A stretch of 64,000 nt of DNA from positions 1-64,000 of the forward strand of contig CAJTNR010000010.1 of assembly GCA_910577635.1 (NCBI GenBank). The letters run 5' to 3'. The notes below the pieces were generated by a model that searched no databases, had not been told where the DNA came from, and saw nothing but the letters and a program-made list of their open reading frames with translations. The position numbers and the translations under genes were made by a program. Shown here one piece after another: positions 51,455-59,226 of the stretch (position 1 is its first letter; every line of letters begins with the position of its first letter). Origin of the DNA: an uncultured Vampirovibrio sp. GTDB lineage: Bacteria; Cyanobacteriota; Vampirovibrionia; Gastranaerophilales; Gastranaerophilaceae.

Positions 51455-51664
51455 ATGAACAAAATTAGAAAAGATGTAGGCGTGAAGGTTGTATTTGATT
51501 ACAAAGATTATTCTTATGAAGAAACAATATTACTCTATCAGCAATTTTTTGAAACATTAGCAGGAATTGCAAGAGTAAACTTGCCTAAAAACTTTGCAGA
51601 ATGCATATATCCAAGAGAACATTCTGAGAAGAATAAGACCGTAGCGGACTCGAACTTTCTATAA
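51455..51664 (+). pseudogene. Truncated gene, unknown
   Basis: 69 residues from an ATG with a good GAAAGGAAG site: MNKIRKDVGVKVVFDYKDYS, then YEETILLYQQFFETLAGIAR and VNLPKNFAECIY. The ending (KNKTVADSNFL) is encoded by sequence resembling a tRNA 3' part (GGACTCGAACTTT), suggesting the gene was cut by a rearrangement. Family not recognised. Confidence 0.45.
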
Positions 51665-51746
51665 TTCAGATATAGTCTTGATTTTGGGGTTTTATCATAA
51701 TATTATAAAATCGCTGAACGCCAATAGTCGAACGGAAAAAGGCAAT

Positions 51747-51777
51747 AAAAAAGAGGATTTCAACAATCCTCTTTTTT
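51747..51777 (-). terminator. Terminator of tRNA-Leu
   Basis: A 13-bp stem (AAAAAAGAGGATT and complement) with a 5-nt loop, 3 nt beyond the tRNA 3' end on the minus strand and giving a T-run. Confidence 0.88.
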
Positions 51778-51780
51778 ATA

Positions 51781-51861
51781 TGGGCCCGGAGAGACTCGAA
51801 CTCTCACACCGAAGGCACTAGATCCTAAATCTAGCGCGTCTACCAATTTCGCCACAGGCCC
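51781..51861 (-). tRNA. tRNA-Leu(UAG)
   Basis: Minus-strand sequence begins GGGCCTGTGGCGAAATTGG (acceptor and D arm). The anticodon stem is CTAGA/TCTAG around loop TTTAGGA, giving anticodon TAG. A class II variable arm (TGCCTTCGGTGTGAG region), then T arm AGAGTTCGAGTCTCT and acceptor CGGGCCC with discriminator A. CCA is not encoded. It is 81 nt and reads CUN leucine codons. It marks the border between the accessory island and the core region beyond 52 kb. Confidence 0.95.
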
Positions 51862-51886
51862 AACTTGGTTGTATTCAATTTTCAAT
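51859..51886. repeat. 28-bp direct repeat, copy 1 (tRNA-Leu 5' flank)
   Basis: CCCAACTTGGTTGTATTCAA plus TTTTCAAT covers the first nucleotides and promoter side of the tRNA gene. It is identical to 51955-51982. Confidence 0.9.
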
Positions 51887-51954
51887 CTTGGGCAATGGCG
51901 AAATTGGTCTCAATTTTTATTAATATTTTTTCAAAATATTAACGGCGCCACGCA

Positions 51955-51982
51955 CCCAACTTGGTTGTATTCAATTTTCAAT
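51955..51982. repeat. 28-bp direct repeat, copy 2 with relic of a tRNA 5' end
   Basis: Identical to 51859-51886. On the minus strand it leads into TTGGGTGCGTGGCG, a degraded version of the tRNA-Leu 5' end. The 68 nt between the copies also contain GGCGAAATTGGT in the opposite orientation, so a second tRNA copy has been rearranged or lost. Confidence 0.75.
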
Positions 51983-52020
51983 AAAAATATAATACTATAG
52001 ATAAAATTCTTGGTCAATAT

Positions 52021-53055
52021 CTAAATTGATATTTTTTCTAACTTTTCTAAGACCTCTTCAACTAAAGGGTAGTTTGTGCACTCATTTGTATGTCTAGGAC
52101 ATTTTTTCCTATGGCAGGGCTGGCAGGGAAGCTTCCCCTGGAGTGCGATATGTTCTTGTCCAATGGGGCAATAGCGGTCTTTTGGAGTGCAGGTGAAAAT
52201 TGATATTATCTTTGGTTTATCTGATAACCACCCTAAGTGCGTACTTCCTGAATCAAGGGATAAGAGAATATCTGAGTGTTTAAAAACCTCCAATAGCTCT
52301 AAAAGATTGGTTTTACCGGTAAGGTTCAAAAATTTGTTTTCTGTAATATATGAAATTAAGTTATTGTCCTTTTTTGTTCCTACAAAAACAATATTATACT
52401 TGTTTTTATCGATTCTTGAAACTAATTCCCTCCAATAATCCCTATTCCAATGCTTATTATTCCAGGTTGTAGCAGGGGCTATTGTTAGAGTGGGTTTAGT
52501 TTTATCAATCGAACTTAATAGCTTTTCAACTTTTTTTTGGGTTTCAATTGGAACGACAGGAAGGGTTTTAATTGCAGCCGTTGTATTTAAACCCAGGTAT
52601 TTTGCATATTTAAAGTAATTATCAACAGCATGGGTTGTATAATCATTAAACAAGGGTTCAATTACCTCGTTTCCTGCAAAAATTGCTCCTTCTCTAGCGC
52701 TTTTTGAAACAATTCTTCTTTTAGCTTTGCAAAAAAAAGTCCAGATAAAACTTTTGAGAATTAATTGTGTATCAAGAGCAATATCGTAGTTTTGCGCTCT
52801 TATTTCTTTTATAATTTTTAAATATTCAAAAAAATTTTCAATTTTATTCTTGTTTTTTTTCCATTTTTCAATAGGTGCTAGAATAACCCTATCAATGCAA
52901 GGGTTATTGTTAATAATATCGAATCCTTTTTCTGAAACCAGCCAGTGAACGCTGGCTCCGTTTTTTTTGAGCAAATTAGCCAAAGGGATGTTAAAAACAA
53001 CATCCCCAAGCGCACTCAATCTAATTAGAAGTATTTTTTTATTATCTAATATCAT
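52021..53055 (-). CDS. Heptosyltransferase-type glycosyltransferase (GT9)
   Basis: 344 residues. KKILLIRLSALGDVVFNIPL is the GT9 N-terminal motif. APATTWNNKHWNRDYWRELV and LLSLDSGSTHLGWLSDKPKI correspond to the ADP-heptose binding region. PCQPCHRKKCP is the Cys-rich tail found in WaaC/WaaF-like enzymes. It adds a heptose (or related sugar) to LPS inner core or another envelope glycan. Its ATG overlaps the lysS stop by 4 nt. Sugar specificity is unknown. Confidence 0.9.
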   Translation of the reverse strand: MILDNKKILLIRLSALGDVVFNIPLANLLKKNGASVHWLVSEKGFDIINNNPCIDRVILAPIEKWKKNKNKIENFFEYLKIIKEIRAQNYDIALDTQLILKSFIWTFFCKAKRRIVSKSAREGAIFAGNEVIEPLFNDYTTHAVDNYFKYAKYLGLNTTAAIKTLPVVPIETQKKVEKLLSSIDKTKPTLTIAPATTWNNKHWNRDYWRELVSRIDKNKYNIVFVGTKKDNNLISYITENKFLNLTGKTNLLELLEVFKHSDILLSLDSGSTHLGWLSDKPKIISIFTCTPKDRYCPIGQEHIALQGKLPCQPCHRKKCPRHTNECTNYPLVEEVLEKLEKISI

Positions 53056-54542
53056 TTATTTATTTGTCTCATTGTAGGGAAGGCAATTACATCTCTTATT
53101 GAAGGAGAATTGGTTAATAACATTACCAATCTATCGATTCCAAGACCCATACCGCCGGTGGGGGGCATTGCATATTCAAGAGCTGTTATAAAGTCTTCAT
53201 CTATTTCCATTGCTTCTTCGTTTCCCTGAGCTTTAGCTGCTGCCTGGGCTTCGAATCTATGGCGCTGGTCAATCGGGTCTGATAATTCAGAAAATGCATT
53301 TGCTATTTCCCAGCCATTAACCCTTGTTTCGAATCGTTCAACCAATCTTTCGTTGTCTCTATGGACTTTAGCTAAAGGTGAAATTTCTCTTGGGTAATCA
53401 ATAATATGGCAGGGCTGAATCAACCCGGGCTCGATTTTTTCTTCAAAAACCGCTTCAACGACTTCTCCCCAATTGAGGGATTCATCAACATATACATTAA
53501 TGCTCTTAGCAAGTTCTCTAGCTTCTTTTGCACTATAAACCTGCAGGAAATCAACCCCTGTTGCTTCTTTGATTGACCCTAGCATTGTTTTTCTATCCCA
53601 AGGGGGAGTAAGGTCAATTTCATTGTCGCCATATTTAATTTTTGTTGTTCCAAGTACTTCTTGCGCAACAAAAGCTACAAGGTTTTCAGTTAATGTCATC
53701 ATATCATTATAATCAGCATAAGCTTGATAAAGTTCAATCATAGTAAACTCAGGGTTATGACGGGTGTCAATTCCTTCGTTTCTAAAACATTTGCCAATTT
53801 CATAAACGCGCTCTGAAACACCCCCTACAATCAGCCTTTTTAAGTAAAGTTCAAGAGCAATTCTTAGTGTTAAATCCATTTCAAGAGTGTTGTGGTGAGT
53901 TCTAAAGGGTCTTGCGTTTGCACCGGATGCCATTGTTTGAAGAGTCGGAGTTTCGACTTCCATGAATCCGTCTTTAGCTAAAAATTCTCTAATTTTTTGA
54001 ATTATAAGACTTCTTTTTTTAAAAGTCTCTCTTACCTCGGGATTTACAATCATATCAAGGTATCTTTGCCTATATCTTATTTCAACATCTGATAATCCGT
54101 GGAATTTTTCAGGCAAAGGCAATAATGCTTTGGATAAAAGTTTTAAATCCGTTGTTTTGATTGACAGCTCCCCTCTTGGAGTTCTTCTTATTGTTCCTGT
54201 AAAACCTACAATATCTCCAACATCCAGTAGTTTTAAGAGTTTCATTTTATTATCATCCAGGTTTTGTTTATGGGAAAAAATTTGGATTTTTCCTGTTGAA
54301 TCCATTAAATCGATAAACATTCCTGTATTTCTAATTGCCATTATGCGCCCTGCTACTGAATAAACATCCTGTGTTTCAACATTGGATTCTAAATCTTTGT
54401 ATTTATCCTGAAGAGTTTGTGCGTTTGCTGTTTTATCAAATGTATAAGGATAAGGATTAATCCCTAAATCAATTAAATCTGTAAGTTTTTGTATTCTTCC
54501 TTCTCGAATACTTTGACTTGAACTATTGGAAGTTGTTTCCAT
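53052..54542 (-). CDS. lysS: Lysyl-tRNA synthetase, class II
   Basis: 496 residues. The OB anticodon-binding domain is N-terminal (VAGRIMAIRNTGMFIDLMDS). Class II motifs: motif 1 near FLAKDGFMEVETPTL, motif 2 FRNEGIDTRHNPEFTMIELY, motif 3 GGMGLGIDRLVMLLTNSPSI followed by RDVIAFPTMR. It charges tRNA-Lys. A GGAG site precedes the ATG. It is translationally coupled to the downstream GT9 gene. Confidence 0.97.
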   Translation of the reverse strand: METTSNSSSQSIREGRIQKLTDLIDLGINPYPYTFDKTANAQTLQDKYKDLESNVETQDVYSVAGRIMAIRNTGMFIDLMDSTGKIQIFSHKQNLDDNKMKLLKLLDVGDIVGFTGTIRRTPRGELSIKTTDLKLLSKALLPLPEKFHGLSDVEIRYRQRYLDMIVNPEVRETFKKRSLIIQKIREFLAKDGFMEVETPTLQTMASGANARPFRTHHNTLEMDLTLRIALELYLKRLIVGGVSERVYEIGKCFRNEGIDTRHNPEFTMIELYQAYADYNDMMTLTENLVAFVAQEVLGTTKIKYGDNEIDLTPPWDRKTMLGSIKEATGVDFLQVYSAKEARELAKSINVYVDESLNWGEVVEAVFEEKIEPGLIQPCHIIDYPREISPLAKVHRDNERLVERFETRVNGWEIANAFSELSDPIDQRHRFEAQAAAKAQGNEEAMEIDEDFITALEYAMPPTGGMGLGIDRLVMLLTNSPSIRDVIAFPTMRQINK

Positions 54543-54560
54543 TTGTTTCTCCTTAAAAAT

Positions 54561-56756
54561 TTATAATGTATAATTCGGAATTGTAAATTTTCTTAAATCT
54601 TCATCTTTTTTTGAATAATCTTCATATATTCTAAAAGAATTTTCTTTAGCCTTTAAAACAAAACTTTCATCAATGTATTTTTTGTATGTTTCATTGAGCT
54701 CACCTTCGTAATTACCTAGTGTATTAGCGTAGTTAATGCACTGTTTTTTATCTAAGCCTCCTGCATATGCTTTTGTTTTGGCGTCAGTTCCTGAGGGTCT
54801 TATTTCTACAAATTTGTCTGTAAAATCTAGATAAGTTCCATCTCCTACAAAAGTAATATCAATAAGATTGGAAAAATCAAGATTAGAGAAGGTTTTAGAT
54901 AAAATTTCTTTAATATTATCCAAATTAACTTTGTTTTCAAGTTTTGCAAGAGCTAAAGCAAGGTAGAAAATATCGTTTTTGGTTCTTTTTGTTTCACCCT
55001 CAATTTTTTGCAGTTTTAGTTTGTCAATATCAGCTTCAGATTCATTGTAATAAGCAATATCGACTCTTGTATCAAATTTTGATATAATCGAGTTTTCTCT
55101 GTAAATTTTCTCCAATTGTTCAACTAAAGTTATATCAATTGAGCAAATAAGTGCTGCTGCAAGGATAATTGCTTCTGTTGCCGATTTTTCTCTCATAGCT
55201 AAAGCTATTCTTCCAGAATTAGATTTAATCGGCTCAATAGCTCCAATTATCATCCCTCCTGACTCTTCACCGCCAAAAATCATCCTTGGATTCTGACCCA
55301 GCTCAACTTTTCGATTGAAAACATCATAAACAGTAATATTTCCAACTTTATTTTCAAACTGTGCTTCTATTTTTTTAGTTACAGAAGCAATCTCTTTAAA
55401 CCCCACAGGAGTATTTATTACTTTAATTCCTTTGTTTTTTGCCCATTCATCCCAGGACTTTGAACTTGCGGTTGTTTTAACCATAAAGTAGGTTGTTTTA
55501 GAATCTTTTTCTAATGAATTATACCAATAGTCCATAATCATTAAGAAAGATTGATTTGCGCTAAAAACACACAAAATTCTATCTTTATCTAATTCGACAA
55601 AATCAACACCTGTATTAATTACTTGTTGTTTTTTATTGGAATCAATAACCTGTACAATATTCAATCTGTCATGGTCCGGGTCAGTTATTAAAACAACTGT
55701 TCCTATCGGGTAATTTTTCAGTTTTTCTTTGTAGTTAAGAGATTCAACAACAGGGAAATACTCTTTTCCTTCTTTGTTTTTAGCTAATACCGTAACATCC
55801 AGCGACCAATCATAAAAAACCCCGTTTTTAATATCTTTTCCGATTGAATGAAAGAAAGGGTCTTCTTCTTTATTAAACCAGTCAAAGGTATTGTCAATTC
55901 CAAGTTTTTTTAGTATTTTTGATAAAGTATTATAAGCGCAGCCCCCGACTGAATCAATAACAATTTTGTTTTTGGAGTTTTTAATTGTTTCAATATTTTT
56001 TTTGTTTGCCACTGCTGATTCTAAGTATTGACAGTATAAATCAACCCCGTTGTTTAGTTTATCCATTGCGTTTTCGTCAATTTTTGAATCAGTCGATGAA
56101 GAAAACTTAATTTCATAAAAACCTTCTTTTTCGACTTCGTTTAGAATTTGTTCAATTTTATTTACAAATTCAATACTTTCATCGGGCAAAAACTGAGAAC
56201 CTTGATTATTCAAGTCTTTTGTTGCGTTTTTGACTGAAATCCCATGGGAGCTTGTAATGTATTCTGCTCCGACTAAATCCAGTTTAAAAGCTAAGAAAGA
56301 AGCGAGCCAAATAGGAATTGTTTGTCTGTTTTTCGGCGTTAGTGTTCTAAGTCCTTGTGCTGCTTGGATTCTTGCTATAATATCAAGATAAATTTTGGAG
56401 TTATATCGAACTTCGCATCCAACCAGCTTAACAAGTTTTTGATTAGGATACTTTTCTTTTAGAACAAGAGCTTTAGCAAGAGTTGCTAAAGTAATTCCTA
56501 TTGTGTTGATTGGAAATCTTGTATCAAAAGGATAGAGGATATTCTGTGGTCCTCTGATTCCTGCTGTTGAAACCAAAGCTTCTTTTTTGTATCCTTCAAA
56601 CCAATTTTTAAGGTTGAGCTTTTTAGTCAATTCTTTGGTTAGTTTAAAAGTGAATTCGTTTTTGTTTTCATAATTAAAGATTCTGTCTTTTTTTGTTGAA
56701 TCCGGAGTGTTTTTGTCAACACTATCTTTTAACATTTTTTCTAAATTAGTTTCCAT
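54561..56756 (-). CDS. Large phosphohexomutase (phosphoglucomutase/phosphomannomutase family)
   Basis: 731 residues, far longer than the usual 450-580. It contains STAGIRGPQNILYP (N-terminal motif), the active-site loop AEYITSSHGISVKNA (Ser in place of TASHNP), metal loop ITDPDHDRLNIVQ, sugar loop FGGEESGGMI and the phosphate-binding EIRPSGTDAKTKAYAGG. It isomerises hexose-1-P and hexose-6-P. The metal loop is DPDHD rather than DGDGD, and the extra length lies in insertions between domains, so this is a divergent subfamily. GAGAAT ends 7 nt before the ATG. Confidence 0.88.
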   Translation of the reverse strand: METNLEKMLKDSVDKNTPDSTKKDRIFNYENKNEFTFKLTKELTKKLNLKNWFEGYKKEALVSTAGIRGPQNILYPFDTRFPINTIGITLATLAKALVLKEKYPNQKLVKLVGCEVRYNSKIYLDIIARIQAAQGLRTLTPKNRQTIPIWLASFLAFKLDLVGAEYITSSHGISVKNATKDLNNQGSQFLPDESIEFVNKIEQILNEVEKEGFYEIKFSSSTDSKIDENAMDKLNNGVDLYCQYLESAVANKKNIETIKNSKNKIVIDSVGGCAYNTLSKILKKLGIDNTFDWFNKEEDPFFHSIGKDIKNGVFYDWSLDVTVLAKNKEGKEYFPVVESLNYKEKLKNYPIGTVVLITDPDHDRLNIVQVIDSNKKQQVINTGVDFVELDKDRILCVFSANQSFLMIMDYWYNSLEKDSKTTYFMVKTTASSKSWDEWAKNKGIKVINTPVGFKEIASVTKKIEAQFENKVGNITVYDVFNRKVELGQNPRMIFGGEESGGMIIGAIEPIKSNSGRIALAMREKSATEAIILAAALICSIDITLVEQLEKIYRENSIISKFDTRVDIAYYNESEADIDKLKLQKIEGETKRTKNDIFYLALALAKLENKVNLDNIKEILSKTFSNLDFSNLIDITFVGDGTYLDFTDKFVEIRPSGTDAKTKAYAGGLDKKQCINYANTLGNYEGELNETYKKYIDESFVLKAKENSFRIYEDYSKKDEDLRKFTIPNYTL

Positions 56757-56804
56757 AAATCCTATTCTCTTATATCCGTATGTTTTAATTCTATCATAAA
56801 GATA

Positions 56805-59078
56805 TTATTTATCTAATTTTTTATCATCATTTAACTGTTTGCTGTCTTTTCCGGTCAGGGTTTTTTTGCCTGTGATTTTCATAAAGAATCTTGACCATGT
56901 ACCCAAGGGTCCTTTTCTGTTAATTTGTTTTTCCTCATAATTAAGAATCGCTTGTTTAGATTTCATTTTTCCAACAGGCTGGCAAATTGATTTTCTAACC
57001 AAAAACTCATTTGTAGTTTCAGTGGCAGCAGCAATCATGCTGGCTTCTATAAGGCTATTGTTTAGAGGGGTTTTAAATATTGAGTTAAACAAGTTCATTA
57101 AAGTGCCGTTAATTACAAAATTGGATAGTTTATGGGCTATTCTTCCGTTTCTTTCTTCTTTTGCCTTGACAACGTCTTTTCCGCCGGATTCAATAAGAAC
57201 TTTATTTGTGTAGTCATTAACAAAAAAGTAAGTTGAAATTGCCGTAACCATTGTTCTTGACAAATTAGCTAATTCTCCTGTTTCCGCTCCTAATTCAAAT
57301 GCTCTAGTTTTTTTCTTTATTTGTTCAACAATTTTTTTATTGCAATCTTTTGAATCCTTGTATTTTTCAAATATTTTCTTTAGCGCAATTATCTCTTTTT
57401 TATATGTTTTGTATAAAGCCGGATTAGATGGACCTGTTTTTCTTGCAATTTTTTTGAAAGCATTTTGTGAATTTTTAAAGAAAACCCCGTCAATAATAGA
57501 GGTTAGTAAACTTGCAGGCATAGATACAATTTGATACATTGTTTTAGTTAGTTTAGTAATTCCTTCATAAACGCTTGCTATAAGGAACCTTTCAGCTTTA
57601 TATGAAACTTTGCCTGCGCCATTAGAGAGAAGTTTTTGCGTGTGATCAATATAAGTATTCAATAACTGCTCAATTTGATCTCCTTCTTTGGTTTGTTTTA
57701 ATGCTTGAAGTTTTTGCAATACTTCTTGAGGATATATTATTTTTTCTTTAGTGGTTGTTTTTTCTTTTATTTTTTCAAAAAAGCTGAACTTAGAAGCTGC
57801 GTCTTTTTGCCTTGTATCTATTGAGTTTATTGCATTTTGAATATTATCATCCAGTTTATCTGTTTTGTTTTGGATAAAATCCAGAATTTTAGACTTGTTT
57901 TCATTGAATAATTTTCTTTTTGCAATCTTTGCGCTAAACTCACCCTTAATTCCTTTTGAAATTAGAGCAGCAAAACTTGCTATAGTAAAAACTAAACCAA
58001 TTTTTTTCAAGAATGATTTAGTTTGTTTTTTGTCTTTTTGTTTGTCTGGTTCGAAAGATTGGTTTTCGAATTTTTTGAATAATTTTTCTTCTTTTTCTTT
58101 TCTTGCTGTTTTTGTATCTTCGATAATAATATTTTTTATAGGATCATTTTTTAAATATACATCAAGAACACTGCCGCTTTTTTTGTATGCAATTTGCGCT
58201 GCTTCTTCACTTGTTAAAGGATGCAGGGGGGTTTTGCTTAAAAGCCTTGAACCGACTTCTGATATCAGTGCACTAAGAGCAATTACAAGTGCGTTTGCCA
58301 TGACGCTTTTTTTAGTGTATTTTTCAAGTGCACTCATTGTAAGATAAGTAAGACTTGCACTTATTGTCATTCTTGTCATTTCTTGCTTGAATCTTGCTTT
58401 TTGGGCTTTTTTAGCTTCGTCTTTGTTGTCTTTTTGAAGCATTGAAATATTGTAAAAATCATGTGCTGAATAGAATGCGCTAACAGTAGCTGTACAAGCG
58501 CGATTCAATGTTCTTTCGTGTCTGGATTCATAGTTTTTAACCGTTTTTGAAATCCCAGCTGCAGCATCTCTGCTAAAGCGATTCAAGCATGATTCAAGAT
58601 CATCTCCTATAGGGAAATATTCCTCAAGAACATTCCTTACAAGTATTCCATTTTTTTCTTTGTTTCTTGAAATATTCCTTTGTTTGAATGCATCTGATTC
58701 TGTAATATTTTTGATTTTATCCCTAAGAGATGTTTTTTCTAACGATAAACAGGTATAATCAAAAATATCCATTGGTAATTTTACAAATGGATATTTTATA
58801 GCTTCAAATAAATCTTTAACAACACTTTGTTTTTGAAAATGTATTTTTGAATCACTTAAAGCAAAAGTTGAGTTTTGGCAGGCTTTGGTAAAAAAAGAAT
58901 CTTTTCCAAGAATTTTATCAATTTTTTGATTTATTTTTGAAATATCTGCATAATCAATGACCTCTCCTTTGAAACTAATATTTTGAGGTGAAGCATTGGA
59001 CTTTAAGGACGCATCTTTATCAGGTAAAAAACCATTATTTTCACATAAAATATTACTATTTTTTAGTCTCAAACTCAT
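56805..59078 (-). CDS. Large SFKG-motif protein with duplicated module, unknown
   Basis: 757 residues. The N terminus has a disordered segment with PQNISFKGEVIDYADI at residues ~31-46. Scattered hydrophobic stretches (for example LVFTIASFAALISKGIKGE near 362-380, ANALVIALSALISEV near 261-275) suggest membrane association. Residues ~196-288 and ~609-702 align with each other (AHDFYN/VNDYTN, EAKKAQKARF/VVKAKEERNG, SRLLSKTPLHPL/EFLVRKSICQPV), an internal duplication. There is no signal peptide and no known domain. It is probably a lineage-specific envelope or secreted protein (inference). It is divergent from the sensor kinase at 59227. Confidence 0.7.
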   Translation of the reverse strand: MSLRLKNSNILCENNGFLPDKDASLKSNASPQNISFKGEVIDYADISKINQKIDKILGKDSFFTKACQNSTFALSDSKIHFQKQSVVKDLFEAIKYPFVKLPMDIFDYTCLSLEKTSLRDKIKNITESDAFKQRNISRNKEKNGILVRNVLEEYFPIGDDLESCLNRFSRDAAAGISKTVKNYESRHERTLNRACTATVSAFYSAHDFYNISMLQKDNKDEAKKAQKARFKQEMTRMTISASLTYLTMSALEKYTKKSVMANALVIALSALISEVGSRLLSKTPLHPLTSEEAAQIAYKKSGSVLDVYLKNDPIKNIIIEDTKTARKEKEEKLFKKFENQSFEPDKQKDKKQTKSFLKKIGLVFTIASFAALISKGIKGEFSAKIAKRKLFNENKSKILDFIQNKTDKLDDNIQNAINSIDTRQKDAASKFSFFEKIKEKTTTKEKIIYPQEVLQKLQALKQTKEGDQIEQLLNTYIDHTQKLLSNGAGKVSYKAERFLIASVYEGITKLTKTMYQIVSMPASLLTSIIDGVFFKNSQNAFKKIARKTGPSNPALYKTYKKEIIALKKIFEKYKDSKDCNKKIVEQIKKKTRAFELGAETGELANLSRTMVTAISTYFFVNDYTNKVLIESGGKDVVKAKEERNGRIAHKLSNFVINGTLMNLFNSIFKTPLNNSLIEASMIAAATETTNEFLVRKSICQPVGKMKSKQAILNYEEKQINRKGPLGTWSRFFMKITGKKTLTGKDSKQLNDDKKLDK

Positions 59079-59226
59079 ATTTATCCGCTAAATACAGAAT
59101 GTATTTATTATATAGTCATACAAATACTACAAAACTCAAAAAAAAATTTCTTTGCGGTTTTTATTAAGTTTTTTATATTTTTGTTAATAATTTGTATTAT
59201 ATTAAAAAATAATTTATCTTTTTATT

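Noticed and set aside
50894..51660. Extra tRNA genes or att sites at ACTCGAACT-like strings (about 50902 and 51648)
   Set aside because: Only 9-10 nt match a T arm. No acceptor, D or anticodon stems can be formed, and the short matches could be chance in this context.
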